Source: Methanothermobacter wolfeii (GTDB taxonomy: Archaea; Methanobacteriota; Methanobacteria; Methanobacteriales; Methanothermobacteraceae). From it: a DNA stretch of 64,000 nt. The notes under the pieces were generated by a model. It ran no database searches, was not told where the DNA came from, and saw nothing but the letters and a program-made list of their open reading frames with translations. This document shows positions 7,278 to 16,411 of the stretch, piece after piece. Every line of letters begins with the position of its first letter. The first letter of the stretch is position 1. The stretch covers positions 1,235,775 to 1,299,774 of the forward strand of contig NZ_CP104550.1 of assembly GCF_025397995.1 (NCBI RefSeq). The letters are read 5' to 3'. Made by a program: the position numbers and the translations under genes.

Positions 7278-8675
7278 CTATTCGGCGCCCGGGAGGTATT
7301 TGGGTATGTGCTCCTCACGGACCCTCTTGAGCTCGGACCTTGGCAGCAGTGAGAGAAGCTCCCATCCAAGGTTGAGGGTTTCCTCTATGGAGCGGTCCTC
7401 ATCACGTGCCTGGGTGATGAACCTCTTCTCAAATTCATCCGCGAACTTGAGGAACTTACGATCCCTTTCTGTAAGGGCCTCTTCACCCACAACAGCCATG
7501 AGGTCACGGAGGTCACGCCCCTCGGCGTAGGCACTGTAGAGCTGGTCTGAGACACCGCTGTGGTCTTCACGTGTCCTGCCCTCACCTATACCCCCACTCA
7601 TGAGCCTTGAGAGGGATGGTAGAACATCCACTGGCGGGTAGATACCCTTACGGTGGAGGTCACGGCTCAGCACGATCTGGCCCTCGGTGATGTAACCTGT
7701 AAGGTCAGGTATCGGGTGTGTTATGTCGTCCTGGGGCATCACGAGTATTGGCATCTGGGTGATTGAACCCTCCTTGCCCACTATTCGCCCTGCCCTCTCG
7801 TAGAGGCTTGCAAGGTCGGTGTACATGTAACCTGGGTAACCCCTTCTTCCAGGCACCTCCTCCCTTGCAGCTGAGATCTCCCTGAGGGCCTCACAGTAGT
7901 TTGTAAGGTCCGTCAGTATGACCAGGACGTGCATGTCATGTTCAAAGGCGAAGTACTCGGCGGTTGTCAGTGCCATCCTCGGGGTGATGATACGTTCAAT
8001 TGCAGGGTCGTCTGCCAGGTTCATGAACACCGTAACACGTTCAAGGGCCCCTGTACGTTCAAAGTCCCTCATGAAGTAGTTTGCCTCTTCGTGGGTGATA
8101 CCCATGGCCGCGAATATAACCGCGAATTCGCTCTCCTCTGCCAGAACCTTCGCCTGCCTTGCGATCTGGGCCGCCAGTTCATTGTGGGGGAGACCTGAAC
8201 CTGAGAATATAGGGAGTTTCTGTCCCCTGACAAGGGTGTTCATCCCGTCGATTGTTGATATACCTGTCTGGATGAACTCAGCAGGAAACTCCCTTGCAGC
8301 CGGGTTCATGGGGCTTCCGTTGATGTCAAGCTCCTTCTCGGGTATGATCTCGGGTCCGCCGTCTATGGGTTTACCTGTACCGTCGAATATGCGGCCCATC
8401 ATGTCAAGGGAGACGCCTATCTTGGCTGTTTCGCCTGTGAACCTTATCTTTGTTGTCTCTGTGTTGAGGTCGCTGGTACCCTCGAAGACCTGTACAACCG
8501 CAAGGTCCTCCTTAACTTCAAGTACCTGTCCCCTTCTTCTTTCACCTGTGGGTGTTTCAATCTCGACTATCTCACTGTAGGCAACCCCTTCAACACCCTC
8601 AACTATCATGAGAGGACCTGAGACCTCTGTGACTGTGGTGTATTCACGGGTCTTGATATTTACGTTCATCTTCAC
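7278..8675 (-). CDS. atpB: A-type ATP synthase subunit B (non-catalytic)
   Basis: The 465-residue regulatory subunit of the A3B3 head. The region equivalent to the P-loop reads [17 protein letters not shown], lacking the GKT lysine, which marks it as the non-catalytic nucleotide-binding subunit. The C-terminal [16 protein letters not shown] is typical. It overlaps atpA by 4 nt (ATGA). Confidence 0.96.
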   Translation of the reverse strand: MKMNVNIKTREYTTVTEVSGPLMIVEGVEGVAYSEIVEIETPTGERRRGQVLEVKEDLAVVQVFEGTSDLNTETTKIRFTGETAKIGVSLDMMGRIFDGTGKPIDGGPEIIPEKELDINGSPMNPAAREFPAEFIQTGISTIDGMNTLVRGQKLPIFSGSGLPHNELAAQIARQAKVLAEESEFAVIFAAMGITHEEANYFMRDFERTGALERVTVFMNLADDPAIERIITPRMALTTAEYFAFEHDMHVLVILTDLTNYCEALREISAAREEVPGRRGYPGYMYTDLASLYERAGRIVGKEGSITQMPILVMPQDDITHPIPDLTGYITEGQIVLSRDLHRKGIYPPVDVLPSLSRLMSGGIGEGRTREDHSGVSDQLYSAYAEGRDLRDLMAVVGEEALTERDRKFLKFADEFEKRFITQARDEDRSIEETLNLGWELLSLLPRSELKRVREEHIPKYLPGAE

Positions 8676-10426
8676 ACCTCACTACATTCCTTGACGATCC
8701 TTTCCTGGATCTCCTTGATTCTTCCGGGGAATTCATCTTCGGGTATGTACTTCATACGCCCTATGTCCTCCTTGACAGGGAGCCCTATGAGGTCCGCTGC
8801 AGGCGCGCCCTTCTTGAGGGCTGCTGTTGCGTTCCTGTGGAACATTATGATGGTCCTGAGCATCTCGAACTGTTTTGATGGGGAGCAGTAGGTGTCAACC
8901 TCGTGGTAGGCGTTCTGCTGGAGGAAGTCCTCCCTTATCATCCTTGTTGTCTCAAGGGTTATCCTTTCCCTGTCAGGCAGGGCGTCAGGTCCCACGAGCT
9001 GGACTATCTCCTGGAGCTCCGCTTCCTTCTGGAGGAGTACCATTGCCTCGTCCCTCACGGACCTCCATTCAGGGTTCACATTCTTTGCCCACCAGTCCTC
9101 AACACTGTCAACGTAGAGTGAGTAGCTCTGCAGCCAGTCGATGGATGGGAAGTGACGCTTATCTGCAAGGGATGCGTCAAGTGCCCAGAACACCTTACAT
9201 ATCCTGAGGGTGTTCTGTGTAACCGGCTCTGAGAGGTCCCCGCCTGGTGGTGAAACAGCACCGACAACAGAGACAGAGGCCACCTTGTCCTCTGAACCCA
9301 CGGTGATGACCCTTCCTGCACGTTCATAGAACTGTGCAAGCCTTGAGGCCAGGTATGCAGGGTAACCCTCTTCACCGGGCATCTCCTCGAGCCTTCCTGA
9401 GATCTCCCTCATTGCCTCGGCCCACCTTGAGGTGGAGTCTGCCATGAGGGCCACGTCGTAGCCCATGTCCCTGAAGTACTCGGCTATGGTTATACCGGTG
9501 TACACGCAGGCCTCCCTCGCAGCCACGGGCATGTTTGAGGTGTTGGCGATGAGCACGGTCCTGTCCATGAGGGGGTTTCCGGTCTTGGGGTCCTCGAGTT
9601 CAGGGAACTCCTTGAGAACCTCTGTCATCTCGTTACCCCTCTCACCGCATCCAACATAGACGATTATGTCTGCGTCGGCCCACTTCGCAAGCTGCTGCTG
9701 GGTGACGGTTTTACCTGAACCGAAGGGTCCTGGTATGGCTGCTGTACCGCCCTTTGCAACTGAGAAGAATGTGTCCTGGGCCCTCTGACCTGTTATGAGG
9801 GGCACGTCAGGGTCGAGTTTCTTCTTGTATGGCCTTCCCTTCCTTACAGGCCACTTCTGGAGCATCTGTATCTTCTCAACACCCTTATCTGTCTCAACCT
9901 CTGCTATGTCATCAAGGACCGTGTACTCGCCCTGGGGTGCTATGCTTAGGAGTTTACCCTCAACGTTCGGGGGGATCATTATCTTGTGTGTGATTGATGA
10001 TGTCTCATCAACCTCACCGATGATGTCCCCGCCCTTAACCATCTGACCTGCCTGTGCCAGTGGCTTGAAGGTCCATTTCTTGTCCTTTGGGAGGGACGGT
10101 ACATCCACACCCCTCTCGATGTAGTCGCCGGTGAGTGCCTTTATGTCCTCCAGGGGCCTCTGTATACCATCGAAGATTGAACTGAGTATTCCAGGTCCGA
10201 GTTCCACTGACAGGGGCCCGCCTGTCCTCTCGACGGTCTCCCCTGGCTTGATACCTGCTGTTTCCTCGTAGACCTGGATTGTTGCCGTGTCCCCTTCAAG
10301 TTCAATGATTTCTCCTATGAGCTTGTCTTCACCCACCTTAACCATTTCATACATCTGGGATCCTCTCATCCCCTCTGCGATGATAACAGGACCCGCTATC
10401 TTTATAATTCTTCCTTCCTGTGTCAT
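8672..10426 (-). CDS. atpA: A-type ATP synthase subunit A (catalytic)
   Basis: The 584-residue catalytic subunit. Walker A is GPFGSGKT at 233-240, and the archaeal non-homologous insert occupies roughly residues 115-195. [31 protein letters not shown] covers Walker B and the arginine/glutamate region. Three alternating A and B subunits make ATP from ADP and phosphate as the D/F shaft rotates. No intein is present. Four-base overlaps with atpF upstream and atpB downstream show tight translational coupling. Confidence 0.97.
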   Translation of the reverse strand: MTQEGRIIKIAGPVIIAEGMRGSQMYEMVKVGEDKLIGEIIELEGDTATIQVYEETAGIKPGETVERTGGPLSVELGPGILSSIFDGIQRPLEDIKALTGDYIERGVDVPSLPKDKKWTFKPLAQAGQMVKGGDIIGEVDETSSITHKIMIPPNVEGKLLSIAPQGEYTVLDDIAEVETDKGVEKIQMLQKWPVRKGRPYKKKLDPDVPLITGQRAQDTFFSVAKGGTAAIPGPFGSGKTVTQQQLAKWADADIIVYVGCGERGNEMTEVLKEFPELEDPKTGNPLMDRTVLIANTSNMPVAAREACVYTGITIAEYFRDMGYDVALMADSTSRWAEAMREISGRLEEMPGEEGYPAYLASRLAQFYERAGRVITVGSEDKVASVSVVGAVSPPGGDLSEPVTQNTLRICKVFWALDASLADKRHFPSIDWLQSYSLYVDSVEDWWAKNVNPEWRSVRDEAMVLLQKEAELQEIVQLVGPDALPDRERITLETTRMIREDFLQQNAYHEVDTYCSPSKQFEMLRTIIMFHRNATAALKKGAPAADLIGLPVKEDIGRMKYIPEDEFPGRIKEIQERIVKECSEV

Positions 10427-10743
10427 TTTACCATCTCAACCCCAATAACTCTTTTAATCAGGTCCCTCAATGGATCGGTTTCGCGTTCTGAGGGGCCTGT
10501 TTTGTCTGGTATCTCTATTATCATTGGTAATGCGCTTGAACTTGTGGTTTCCTCAATAAATTCCCTCAGTTCATCACCAATGTTTTCTGTGATTATTATT
10601 ATGGAAAAATCTTCCTTTATGAGATTCCTTATTGTTTCTTCTGCTTCGTCAGGGCCTTCAACAACGTATCCTTCCCTGACACCTCCAAGCCTGAACCCTG
10701 TTACCGTGTCCCTGTCACCAACCACTGCAATACCTGAAGTCAT
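10423..10743 (-). CDS. atpF: A-type ATP synthase subunit F
   Basis: A 106-residue subunit that binds subunit D at the base of the central stalk. The opening [18 protein letters not shown] is diagnostic of the V/A-type F subunit, and the fold is Rossmann-like with a C-terminal helix. It overlaps atpC and atpA by 4 nt each. Confidence 0.94.
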   Translation of the reverse strand: MTSGIAVVGDRDTVTGFRLGGVREGYVVEGPDEAEETIRNLIKEDFSIIIITENIGDELREFIEETTSSSALPMIIEIPDKTGPSERETDPLRDLIKRVIGVEMVK

Positions 10744-11897
10744 GCTAACATCTCCTTAACCATTGATTCAGGGAACCCTGGCTCCCTCTTGCTCCTTGCA
10801 ATGACCTTGAGGTTCCTCACCTCAACCTCCTTCCTGCTCAGGAAGCCTATCATGGGGCCGACTCCGAAGGGCTTCTTGAGTGCGAAGTTCCTTGCCATCC
10901 TGTTGAGGTTCTCTTCAAGGACCCTTTCAAATACCGAGATTGATCCTGTTGCACTGTACTCTGAGAGGGCCTCTGAGAGCATCGGACCGTAGTCTGTCCC
11001 TTCAAGTCCGCTTATAACGCCGCTGACATCCTCTGCTTCCATGAGGTCCTTGAGTTTCCATTCCCTTAACTGGTAGCCTTCCTGTATCATGTAGGGGCTT
11101 ATGTCATCGTAGCTGAGTCCATCTGCCTTTGCACGGAGTATTATCTTTATATTTGAGATGTCCACCTGTGTACCGAAGTAGGTGTGCAGGAGCTTCGTGT
11201 TATCGTCTGATGGACTTCCAACCGCCCTCATCATGTTTTCAAGGTAGTACCTGTCGAGGGCTGCCTCAAGGGGCAGGATCATGCCTGTTTCGCCGTACTC
11301 GGAGAGGGCGTCCTCCAGTACCTGGGCGTACTCTGTTCCCTCAAGTCCTGCCACAACATCCTGGACTGTCTCCGAGTCTGTTAGTGCCTCAAGGGTTTCG
11401 TAGATTTCACCGAAGGGCACCAGGAGGTTGAGTGTTTCTTCCGCGCCCAGACCTGCGTCTTTGGCTGTTATCAGACTCTTGATGTTCCTTATATCCCATT
11501 TTTTAAGGTTAACCCTGAAGGGCTCCCTTATTGAGGCCGGTGCAATCTTTGATACTGTCTCGTAGGTCTCTGCAAGCTGGCTTTCAAGGGCCTTTTCAAC
11601 CGGGAAGCGGTCCACGTATTTTGCATAGTCAGGGAGGCCCCTGAGGTAGTTCATGAACTCCTCAAGGTTCTCTGTTTCAAGGATCTCTGAGAACTGTTTT
11701 TCATTTATTAAGCGTCCTATTCTTGCCCTGACTCTTGCATTAGGGTATGCGAAGGGGAATAAATCTAATATAGGCCTTATGGTTGCTATCACCACGATAG
11801 CACCTATTATTGCTCCCCCTACCAGGAGCAGGCCTATAAAAGATTCTACTGATGGGAATCCAAGCGCTGTTACAATTGTTGTGATGCTGTCAGCCAT
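10740..11897 (-). CDS. atpC: A-type ATP synthase subunit C
   Basis: Subunit C couples the central stalk to the membrane proteolipid ring. The 385-residue protein shows internal repeats, seen in the paired blocks AGLEGTEYAQVLEDALSEY and SGLEGTDYGPMLSEALSEY with matching C-terminal helices. A hydrophobic N-terminal segment (about residues 17-45, FIGLLLVGGAIIGAIVVIA) reads as a membrane helix, an extension not found in all archaeal C subunits. Confidence 0.92.
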   Translation of the reverse strand: MADSITTIVTALGFPSVESFIGLLLVGGAIIGAIVVIATIRPILDLFPFAYPNARVRARIGRLINEKQFSEILETENLEEFMNYLRGLPDYAKYVDRFPVEKALESQLAETYETVSKIAPASIREPFRVNLKKWDIRNIKSLITAKDAGLGAEETLNLLVPFGEIYETLEALTDSETVQDVVAGLEGTEYAQVLEDALSEYGETGMILPLEAALDRYYLENMMRAVGSPSDDNTKLLHTYFGTQVDISNIKIILRAKADGLSYDDISPYMIQEGYQLREWKLKDLMEAEDVSGVISGLEGTDYGPMLSEALSEYSATGSISVFERVLEENLNRMARNFALKKPFGVGPMIGFLSRKEVEVRNLKVIARSKREPGFPESMVKEMLA

Positions 11898-11913
11898 CTG
11901 TCATCTCCCCTCT

Positions 11914-12534
11914 TTATTCGAACAGGACCCTGGCCACCTCTGAACGTAGAGCCTTCCTGAACCTGGACATCCTGGCCTCTATTGTGTTGTTGACTTCCAC
12001 CAGACCATCCCTGGTTTTTACTACTGCTCCTCCAATGGTTTTGATGCTGTCTCCAACTTCCAGAGTTGTTTTTTTACCTGTTTCAGCTTCCACTTCGGCT
12101 GCTATGCCATCAAGGTCCCCTACTCTTCCTGAATCCTCCTCTCTGAGGTTCACGATGAGGTCGCCGCCGCCTATCTCAACTGCAGCCTCCTTTATCATCT
12201 CCCTCAGGGCTTTAAGGTACTCCTCTGAGGACTCTGATGAGAGCTTCCTGAGTTCATCTTCAGCCTTCTCGAATGCGCTCTGTATTACTTCTTCCCTTGC
12301 CTCCAGCTCCGCCCTGCGGGCGTTCATCTTTGCCTCTGAGATTATCTGCTGGTACTTCATGTCAGCCTGTTTCCTGGCTGATTCAAGTATGCGTTCAGCA
12401 GCCATCCTGGCCCTGTTCTCGCCTTCTTCACGTATCCTGGCAGCTTCTTTTTCAGCTTCCTGAATGATAGCATCTCTCTTTGCCTGAGCCTCTGAAAGTA
12501 TGCTGGAGACAATTTTTTCGGCTCCGGAGCTCAT
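11914..12534 (-). CDS. atpE: A-type ATP synthase subunit E (peripheral stalk)
   Basis: A 206-residue subunit whose first ~110 residues are a long Ala/Glu/Arg-rich coiled coil (SEAQAKRDAIIQEAEKEAAR onward) and whose C-terminal part (VGDSIKTIGGAVVKTRDG) is the globular domain that binds A/B. With subunit H it forms the peripheral stator. It starts 4 bp after the atpK stop. Confidence 0.94.
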   Translation of the reverse strand: MSSGAEKIVSSILSEAQAKRDAIIQEAEKEAARIREEGENRARMAAERILESARKQADMKYQQIISEAKMNARRAELEAREEVIQSAFEKAEDELRKLSSESSEEYLKALREMIKEAAVEIGGGDLIVNLREEDSGRVGDLDGIAAEVEAETGKKTTLEVGDSIKTIGGAVVKTRDGLVEVNNTIEARMSRFRKALRSEVARVLFE

Positions 12535-12538
12535 CTAT

Positions 12539-13027
12539 TTAGCCTCCTAGGATTCCGCCGAAGACCATGAGGAGTATGGCTATCAGGAAACCGTATATAG
12601 CCTGTGTCTCAGAAAGGGCTGAGAATATAATACCCCTCGCAAACATGTCAGGGTCCTCAACAACCGCGCCGACTGATGATGCTGATGTTATACCCTGACC
12701 CATACCTGAACCAAGACCCGCGAACCCTATGGCTGCACCTGCACCCACAGCAACGAGCCCCGCGGTGACATCCAGTGGTTTTCCTCCTCCAAGGAGACCT
12801 GAAAACACCAGTAGGAGTATGGCTATCAGGAAACCATATATAGCCTGTGTCTCAGGAAGGGCTGAGAATATAATACCCCTCGCAAACATGTCAGGGTCCT
12901 CTGCAACTGCACCCACACTTCCTGCGGCTGCTATCCCCTGACCTAATCCTGATCCGAGACCTGCAAATCCTACTGCAACTCCAGCACCTATGGCTGCTAA
13001 AGCTGTTCCTAATGCTATTTCAACCAT
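12539..13027 (-). CDS. atpK: A-type ATP synthase proteolipid (c-type), duplicated two-hairpin form
   Basis: A 162-residue proteolipid made of two tandem 81-residue hairpins (four membrane helices), so each protomer contributes two ion sites. Hairpin 1 has Q30 (GLGQG) and E59-T60...Y64 (ETQAIYG); hairpin 2 has Q111, E140-T141 and Y145. A Gln on the inner helix plus Glu-Thr...Tyr on the outer helix matches the ligand set known for Na+-binding rotor rings, which suggests Na+ coupling. Residues 43-72 and 124-153 are nearly identical even at DNA level. Confidence 0.96.
   Translation of the reverse strand: MVEIALGTALAAIGAGVAVGFAGLGSGLGQGIAAAGSVGAVAEDPDMFARGIIFSALPETQAIYGFLIAILLLVFSGLLGGGKPLDVTAGLVAVGAGAAIGFAGLGSGMGQGITSASSVGAVVEDPDMFARGIIFSALSETQAIYGFLIAILLMVFGGILGG
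12570..12901. repeat. Near-identical 89-bp direct repeat inside atpK
   Basis: The 89-bp blocks 12570-12658 and 12813-12901, offset exactly 243 bp (81 codons), differ at only 2 positions. One change is synonymous (Tyr TAC/TAT) and one is Pro58/Ser139. The membrane helices on the other side of each hairpin differ much more, so the block looks homogenised. Confidence 0.9.
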
Positions 13028-13032
13028 TCTAA

Positions 13033-15009
13033 TTACCTCCTTATCTTAGTGAAGTTTCTTTCAGCACAAAATGCATTGAATTTGTTTTTACCGCCCAGAT
13101 AGAACTGGGCAAAGAATTCTACGTAGTGTAGACGAAGTGAGTTTATGAAGGCACCGAGGCTCTGGAAGGCGTTGTTGGCCAGGTGCCCAAAGACGAATAT
13201 CACCGGGGCCAGCACGGCTCCCACGACGGGTATCATGTCATAGCTGAGGCCCGTGAGGATGTTCACTGTCATGGCTATACCCCCCGTTGATAGACAGAGG
13301 GCCAGGAGCCTTGCATATGATAGCAGGGTCCCCAGGAACCCTGAAACATCCATAAGGCCGAAGAGCCCGTTGTAGTAGAGCAGCATTGCAAATGCCAGCA
13401 CGATAAGCGGGGCGCCCAGCAGCATGCCTCCGAATATGTAGAGGATTATGCCAAGCTCAAGTATCAGCCAGACTATCTGGGAACCCAGGGCCTCCCTCAT
13501 GTTCCCGAGCCTTATGTTGTTCCTTGCACCGATGATGAGACCGAAGTTTATGTGCAGCACCCCCACGGCCAAGGCCATTATGAGTATGTTCTGGGGGTTA
13601 ACGAACGCATCGATGGCGGGGATGACCGTCGGGAGCTTGATGTTAAGGAACCTGGGGAAGAAGTCGCCGATGAAACCATTGGTGACCATTCCAAGGATGA
13701 AGGCCCAGACCCCGCAGGACATGAGTATTATACCGAAGTCCCTCATGAACCCGTTAACCTTTCCAAGTCCCCTGTAGAGTATTAAACCTATGAGTGCGTC
13801 GAATATACCGTATCCTGCATCTGTAAGGCAGAATCCGAAGAAGAATGGGAACACGAAGGCTATGAAGACCGTGGGATCTATCTCATTGTACCTGAGGGGT
13901 GAGTACATCTCAACGAAGTTCTCATAGGGCCTTGCAAAGCGGGGGTTATCAAGGAGCACCGGGACCTCATCAGGGTCGGGTTCCTCAAGCTCGGTGACGC
14001 AGTGATCCTCGGATGCCTCCTCGACTATGCTGATGGCCCTTTCAGCCTCCTTGAGGGGTACCCATGCCTCCAGCATCACAGTCTTCTCTGTTTCACCGAA
14101 AAGGGAGAACACCTCGTTCCTTTCCTTCTCGATTTCAAGCTGTTCCTTAAGGACCAGGAGTTCATCCTCCCATTCCCTGTTAACCTCTCTGAGCCCTGTG
14201 ATGATCTCCCTTCGCTCCTCACTAATCTCTTTGAGGCGGTTCCTGGAGTTTGAGATTATCTCTGATGGTCTTCCCCTGAGTTCGCTGATCTCGAACCTCT
14301 CGAATTCCATTCTCCTGAGGAGTGCCGCGACCTTGTCTCCGTGTTTCCTGAGGGTTATTATGATCACCGTGCGCTCTGACTTTGTATCTGCCTCAGCATC
14401 AAAGATCAGGAACTCGTCTGTGATCTCCGATAGTTTCTCTTCAAGGTCGGCGAACTGCTCCAGGGGCATCCTGCCGGCTATTGCAGTTATGTACTTTGAA
14501 TCATGGAGATCGCCAAAATCAATATCAAATGCTGTTAATTTCTCTGCAACGCTAAGGCCTGATTCAACGTTTGCCTTTTCTGAATCAAGCTCGTTCAGTT
14601 TTTCCTCCATAACCCTGGTCCTTGACTCGACCCTTCCCAGGATGTCCTCGGCCCTTTCTATGAGGGCCTCTGTGTCCAGTTCCTCAACTTCCCTCTTCTC
14701 AAATACCGGGGGGTTGATGAACTCCCTGATGGTATCCCTGAGACCCTTCTCCTCGGCTGCCACTGAGCCAAGGAAGTCCAGGATACCGCTGGTCTTCATG
14801 AGGAGGGATGATATTCTCCCTGTGTATGGTGTTGCCCTTGAGGGTTTCAGTATCTGAGCCCACTCTGCATCCTGCTGGATGCGCTCTGATATGTCGTCGA
14901 TCTGGGTTATTCCCTCCTCATGCAAGGAACGAACCACTGAATCCGAGTACCGATCCAGGGTTATGATTTTGAGTTTTCGCATCCTTGCCGGTAGAAACAT
15001 GTTACTCAC
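13033..15009 (-). CDS. atpI: A-type ATP synthase subunit I (a subunit)
   Basis: A 658-residue stator subunit. The N-terminal ~370 residues are cytoplasmic with long coiled coils (residues 110-160 and 270-310), and the C-terminal part has about eight membrane helices starting near FIAFVFPFFFGFCLTDAGYG. The ion half-channel region lies in the last helices (GHLANNAFQSLGAFINSLRLHYVEFF). It overlaps nothing but is only 1 bp from atpH and 5 bp from atpK, confirming one transcript. Confidence 0.95.
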   Translation of the reverse strand: MSNMFLPARMRKLKIITLDRYSDSVVRSLHEEGITQIDDISERIQQDAEWAQILKPSRATPYTGRISSLLMKTSGILDFLGSVAAEEKGLRDTIREFINPPVFEKREVEELDTEALIERAEDILGRVESRTRVMEEKLNELDSEKANVESGLSVAEKLTAFDIDFGDLHDSKYITAIAGRMPLEQFADLEEKLSEITDEFLIFDAEADTKSERTVIIITLRKHGDKVAALLRRMEFERFEISELRGRPSEIISNSRNRLKEISEERREIITGLREVNREWEDELLVLKEQLEIEKERNEVFSLFGETEKTVMLEAWVPLKEAERAISIVEEASEDHCVTELEEPDPDEVPVLLDNPRFARPYENFVEMYSPLRYNEIDPTVFIAFVFPFFFGFCLTDAGYGIFDALIGLILYRGLGKVNGFMRDFGIILMSCGVWAFILGMVTNGFIGDFFPRFLNIKLPTVIPAIDAFVNPQNILIMALAVGVLHINFGLIIGARNNIRLGNMREALGSQIVWLILELGIILYIFGGMLLGAPLIVLAFAMLLYYNGLFGLMDVSGFLGTLLSYARLLALCLSTGGIAMTVNILTGLSYDMIPVVGAVLAPVIFVFGHLANNAFQSLGAFINSLRLHYVEFFAQFYLGGKNKFNAFCAERNFTKIRR

Positions 15010-15010
15010 G

Positions 15011-15325
15011 CTACAAGATACTTTTCACAATAAGACTGGCAGCCTCAGGGACCCTGCCCATGGCCGCGGATTTCATGGTTTCAACTTCACGCTTTGCCTT
15101 CCCTGAAATGCTGATGGCCTCTTTCCTCGCCCTTTCCTCTGCCTCCATTATGAGCTCTTCGCCCTTCTCAGTGGCTTCCTTCTCTGCCTTTTCCAGGAGC
15201 TCCTGGGCCTCTATCCTGGCACTGTCAATGAGGCGGGATGATTCATCTCTGGCATCATGTATTAACCCGTCAGCATCATTTTCAGCCTTTTTTATGGTAG
15301 TGATAGCTTCCGATATCGTTGTCAT
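15011..15325 (-). CDS. atpH: A-type ATP synthase subunit H (peripheral stalk)
   Basis: A 104-residue, almost wholly coiled-coil protein (SSRLIDSARIEAQELLEKAEKEATEKGEE) that pairs with subunit E as the peripheral stalk. It is the first gene of the operon. The ATG at 15325 is preceded on the minus strand by GGGTGG as ribosome-binding site. Confidence 0.9.
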   Translation of the reverse strand: MTTISEAITTIKKAENDADGLIHDARDESSRLIDSARIEAQELLEKAEKEATEKGEELIMEAEERARKEAISISGKAKREVETMKSAAMGRVPEAASLIVKSIL

Positions 15326-15375
15326 TTAAACCACCCTTATAATGCAAAGGTCTATTTTGTGGTATATTTATCTTT
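15326..15375 (-). promoter_or_regulatory. Promoter of the ATP synthase operon
   Basis: On the minus strand AAAGATAAATATACC (15363-15375) provides a TATA box about 40 bp before the atpH ATG, predicting a start near 15340 and a short leader. The remaining stretch to 15549 is AT-rich and shows no gene. Confidence 0.45.
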
Positions 15376-15549
15376 TACTATTTCATTCGGAAATTTATGA
15401 TATTTAACCAAATTTATTTCATTAACAAAGCCTTCATAATCCCTCCCTTGGTTAATTAGATTATCAGATGAAATTGATTATCCTCCTGAATGATACTGAA
15501 GATTCTTATGGCATATGGTGACCCCTGGACCGGCACTGCATCATCAGGA

Positions 15550-16392
15550 CTATTCCGGCATCGGCTCTGAGTCCGTGGTCACCGGGAGATCCTTCTCTTC
15601 TTCTCCGTCGTAGTGTATTTCTTCGATGTCGAAGAATTTCCTGAAGGCGGGTTCCCTGACCTTCTCCTCGTATACGTGGGATATGAGTCCTGGCAGGCGT
15701 CCTATCATGAATAATCCTGCTCCTGTCCTCCAGTCGAATCCCATGTCCGAGAGTATTCCTGCGTTGGCGCCGTCAACGTTCATCCGGACGCCCTTCTCCT
15801 CAACAAGTATCTCCTGGACCTCCATAGCCAGGCGGGTGTGGAGTCCTATGCAGCTGTACTCCTCGGCCAGGTCAAGGAGCCTGATGGCGCGGGGATCGGC
15901 GTTATGGTACCTGTGACCGAAACCAGGAATCCTCCGGTTCCTCCTGAGGTGGTCGTCAACCAGTTCCCTGGCAGCAGAGGGTATATCATCCTCACAGCTG
16001 CATTTTGAGATGGTGTCCTGGAAGAGCTTCATGGAACGCTCAATGGCCCCTGCATGGTTCTTACCAAAGGCCAGGAGCCCCCCGGCGATACAGGCATGCA
16101 CCGGAGAACCGGCAGAAGCAATCATACGCGCAGCCTGAGTACTGGGAGGAGTAACACCATGATCACAGAAGGAAACCAGAACAGCCTCCAGCATCCTGGC
16201 CACATTCTCAGAGGGAAGCTCACCCCTGATCAGAAGATACACCATCTCAGAAAAAGAAACACCACCAATAAGCTCCTCCTGAGAATAACCCTTGGTAACA
16301 ATACGATTAGGCTCAACACGAGTAATAGAAGTCCTCCACTTTGGGGAACCCACCCTGAATACGTTTTCCAGTGATTCCTTCCCTATCGCCAT
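15550..16392 (-). CDS. Short citrate synthase-family protein (citryl-CoA lyase-like)
   Basis: A 280-residue member of the citrate synthase superfamily, well below the ~380 residues of true archaeal citrate synthases. The catalytic positions are present: H113 (NHAGAIE), H160 (PGFGH) and D207 (NVDG). Short forms of this type have been assigned as citryl-CoA lyases or small citrate synthase-like enzymes; the direction and acyl-CoA substrate cannot be read from sequence. It is the last gene of the minus-strand unit mmgE-U32-fumA-this gene, 19 bp after the hydrolyase. The 5' half uses many T-ending codons and the 3' end many A-ending codons, unlike its neighbours. Confidence 0.85.
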   Translation of the reverse strand: MAIGKESLENVFRVGSPKWRTSITRVEPNRIVTKGYSQEELIGGVSFSEMVYLLIRGELPSENVARMLEAVLVSFCDHGVTPPSTQAARMIASAGSPVHACIAGGLLAFGKNHAGAIERSMKLFQDTISKCSCEDDIPSAARELVDDHLRRNRRIPGFGHRYHNADPRAIRLLDLAEEYSCIGLHTRLAMEVQEILVEEKGVRMNVDGANAGILSDMGFDWRTGAGLFMIGRLPGLISHVYEEKVREPAFRKFFDIEEIHYDGEEEKDLPVTTDSEPMPE

Positions 16393-16411
16393 TCATCCAC
16401 CTCACTGAGAT

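Noticed and set aside
8672..10426. Intein in atpA near the P-loop
   Set aside because: The P-loop region is continuous at 584 residues, with no insertion or splice-junction motifs.
14027..14857. Plus-strand open frame of 276 codons opposite atpI
   Set aside because: Serine- and leucine-rich antisense reading of the atpI coiled coils; no independent evidence for translation.
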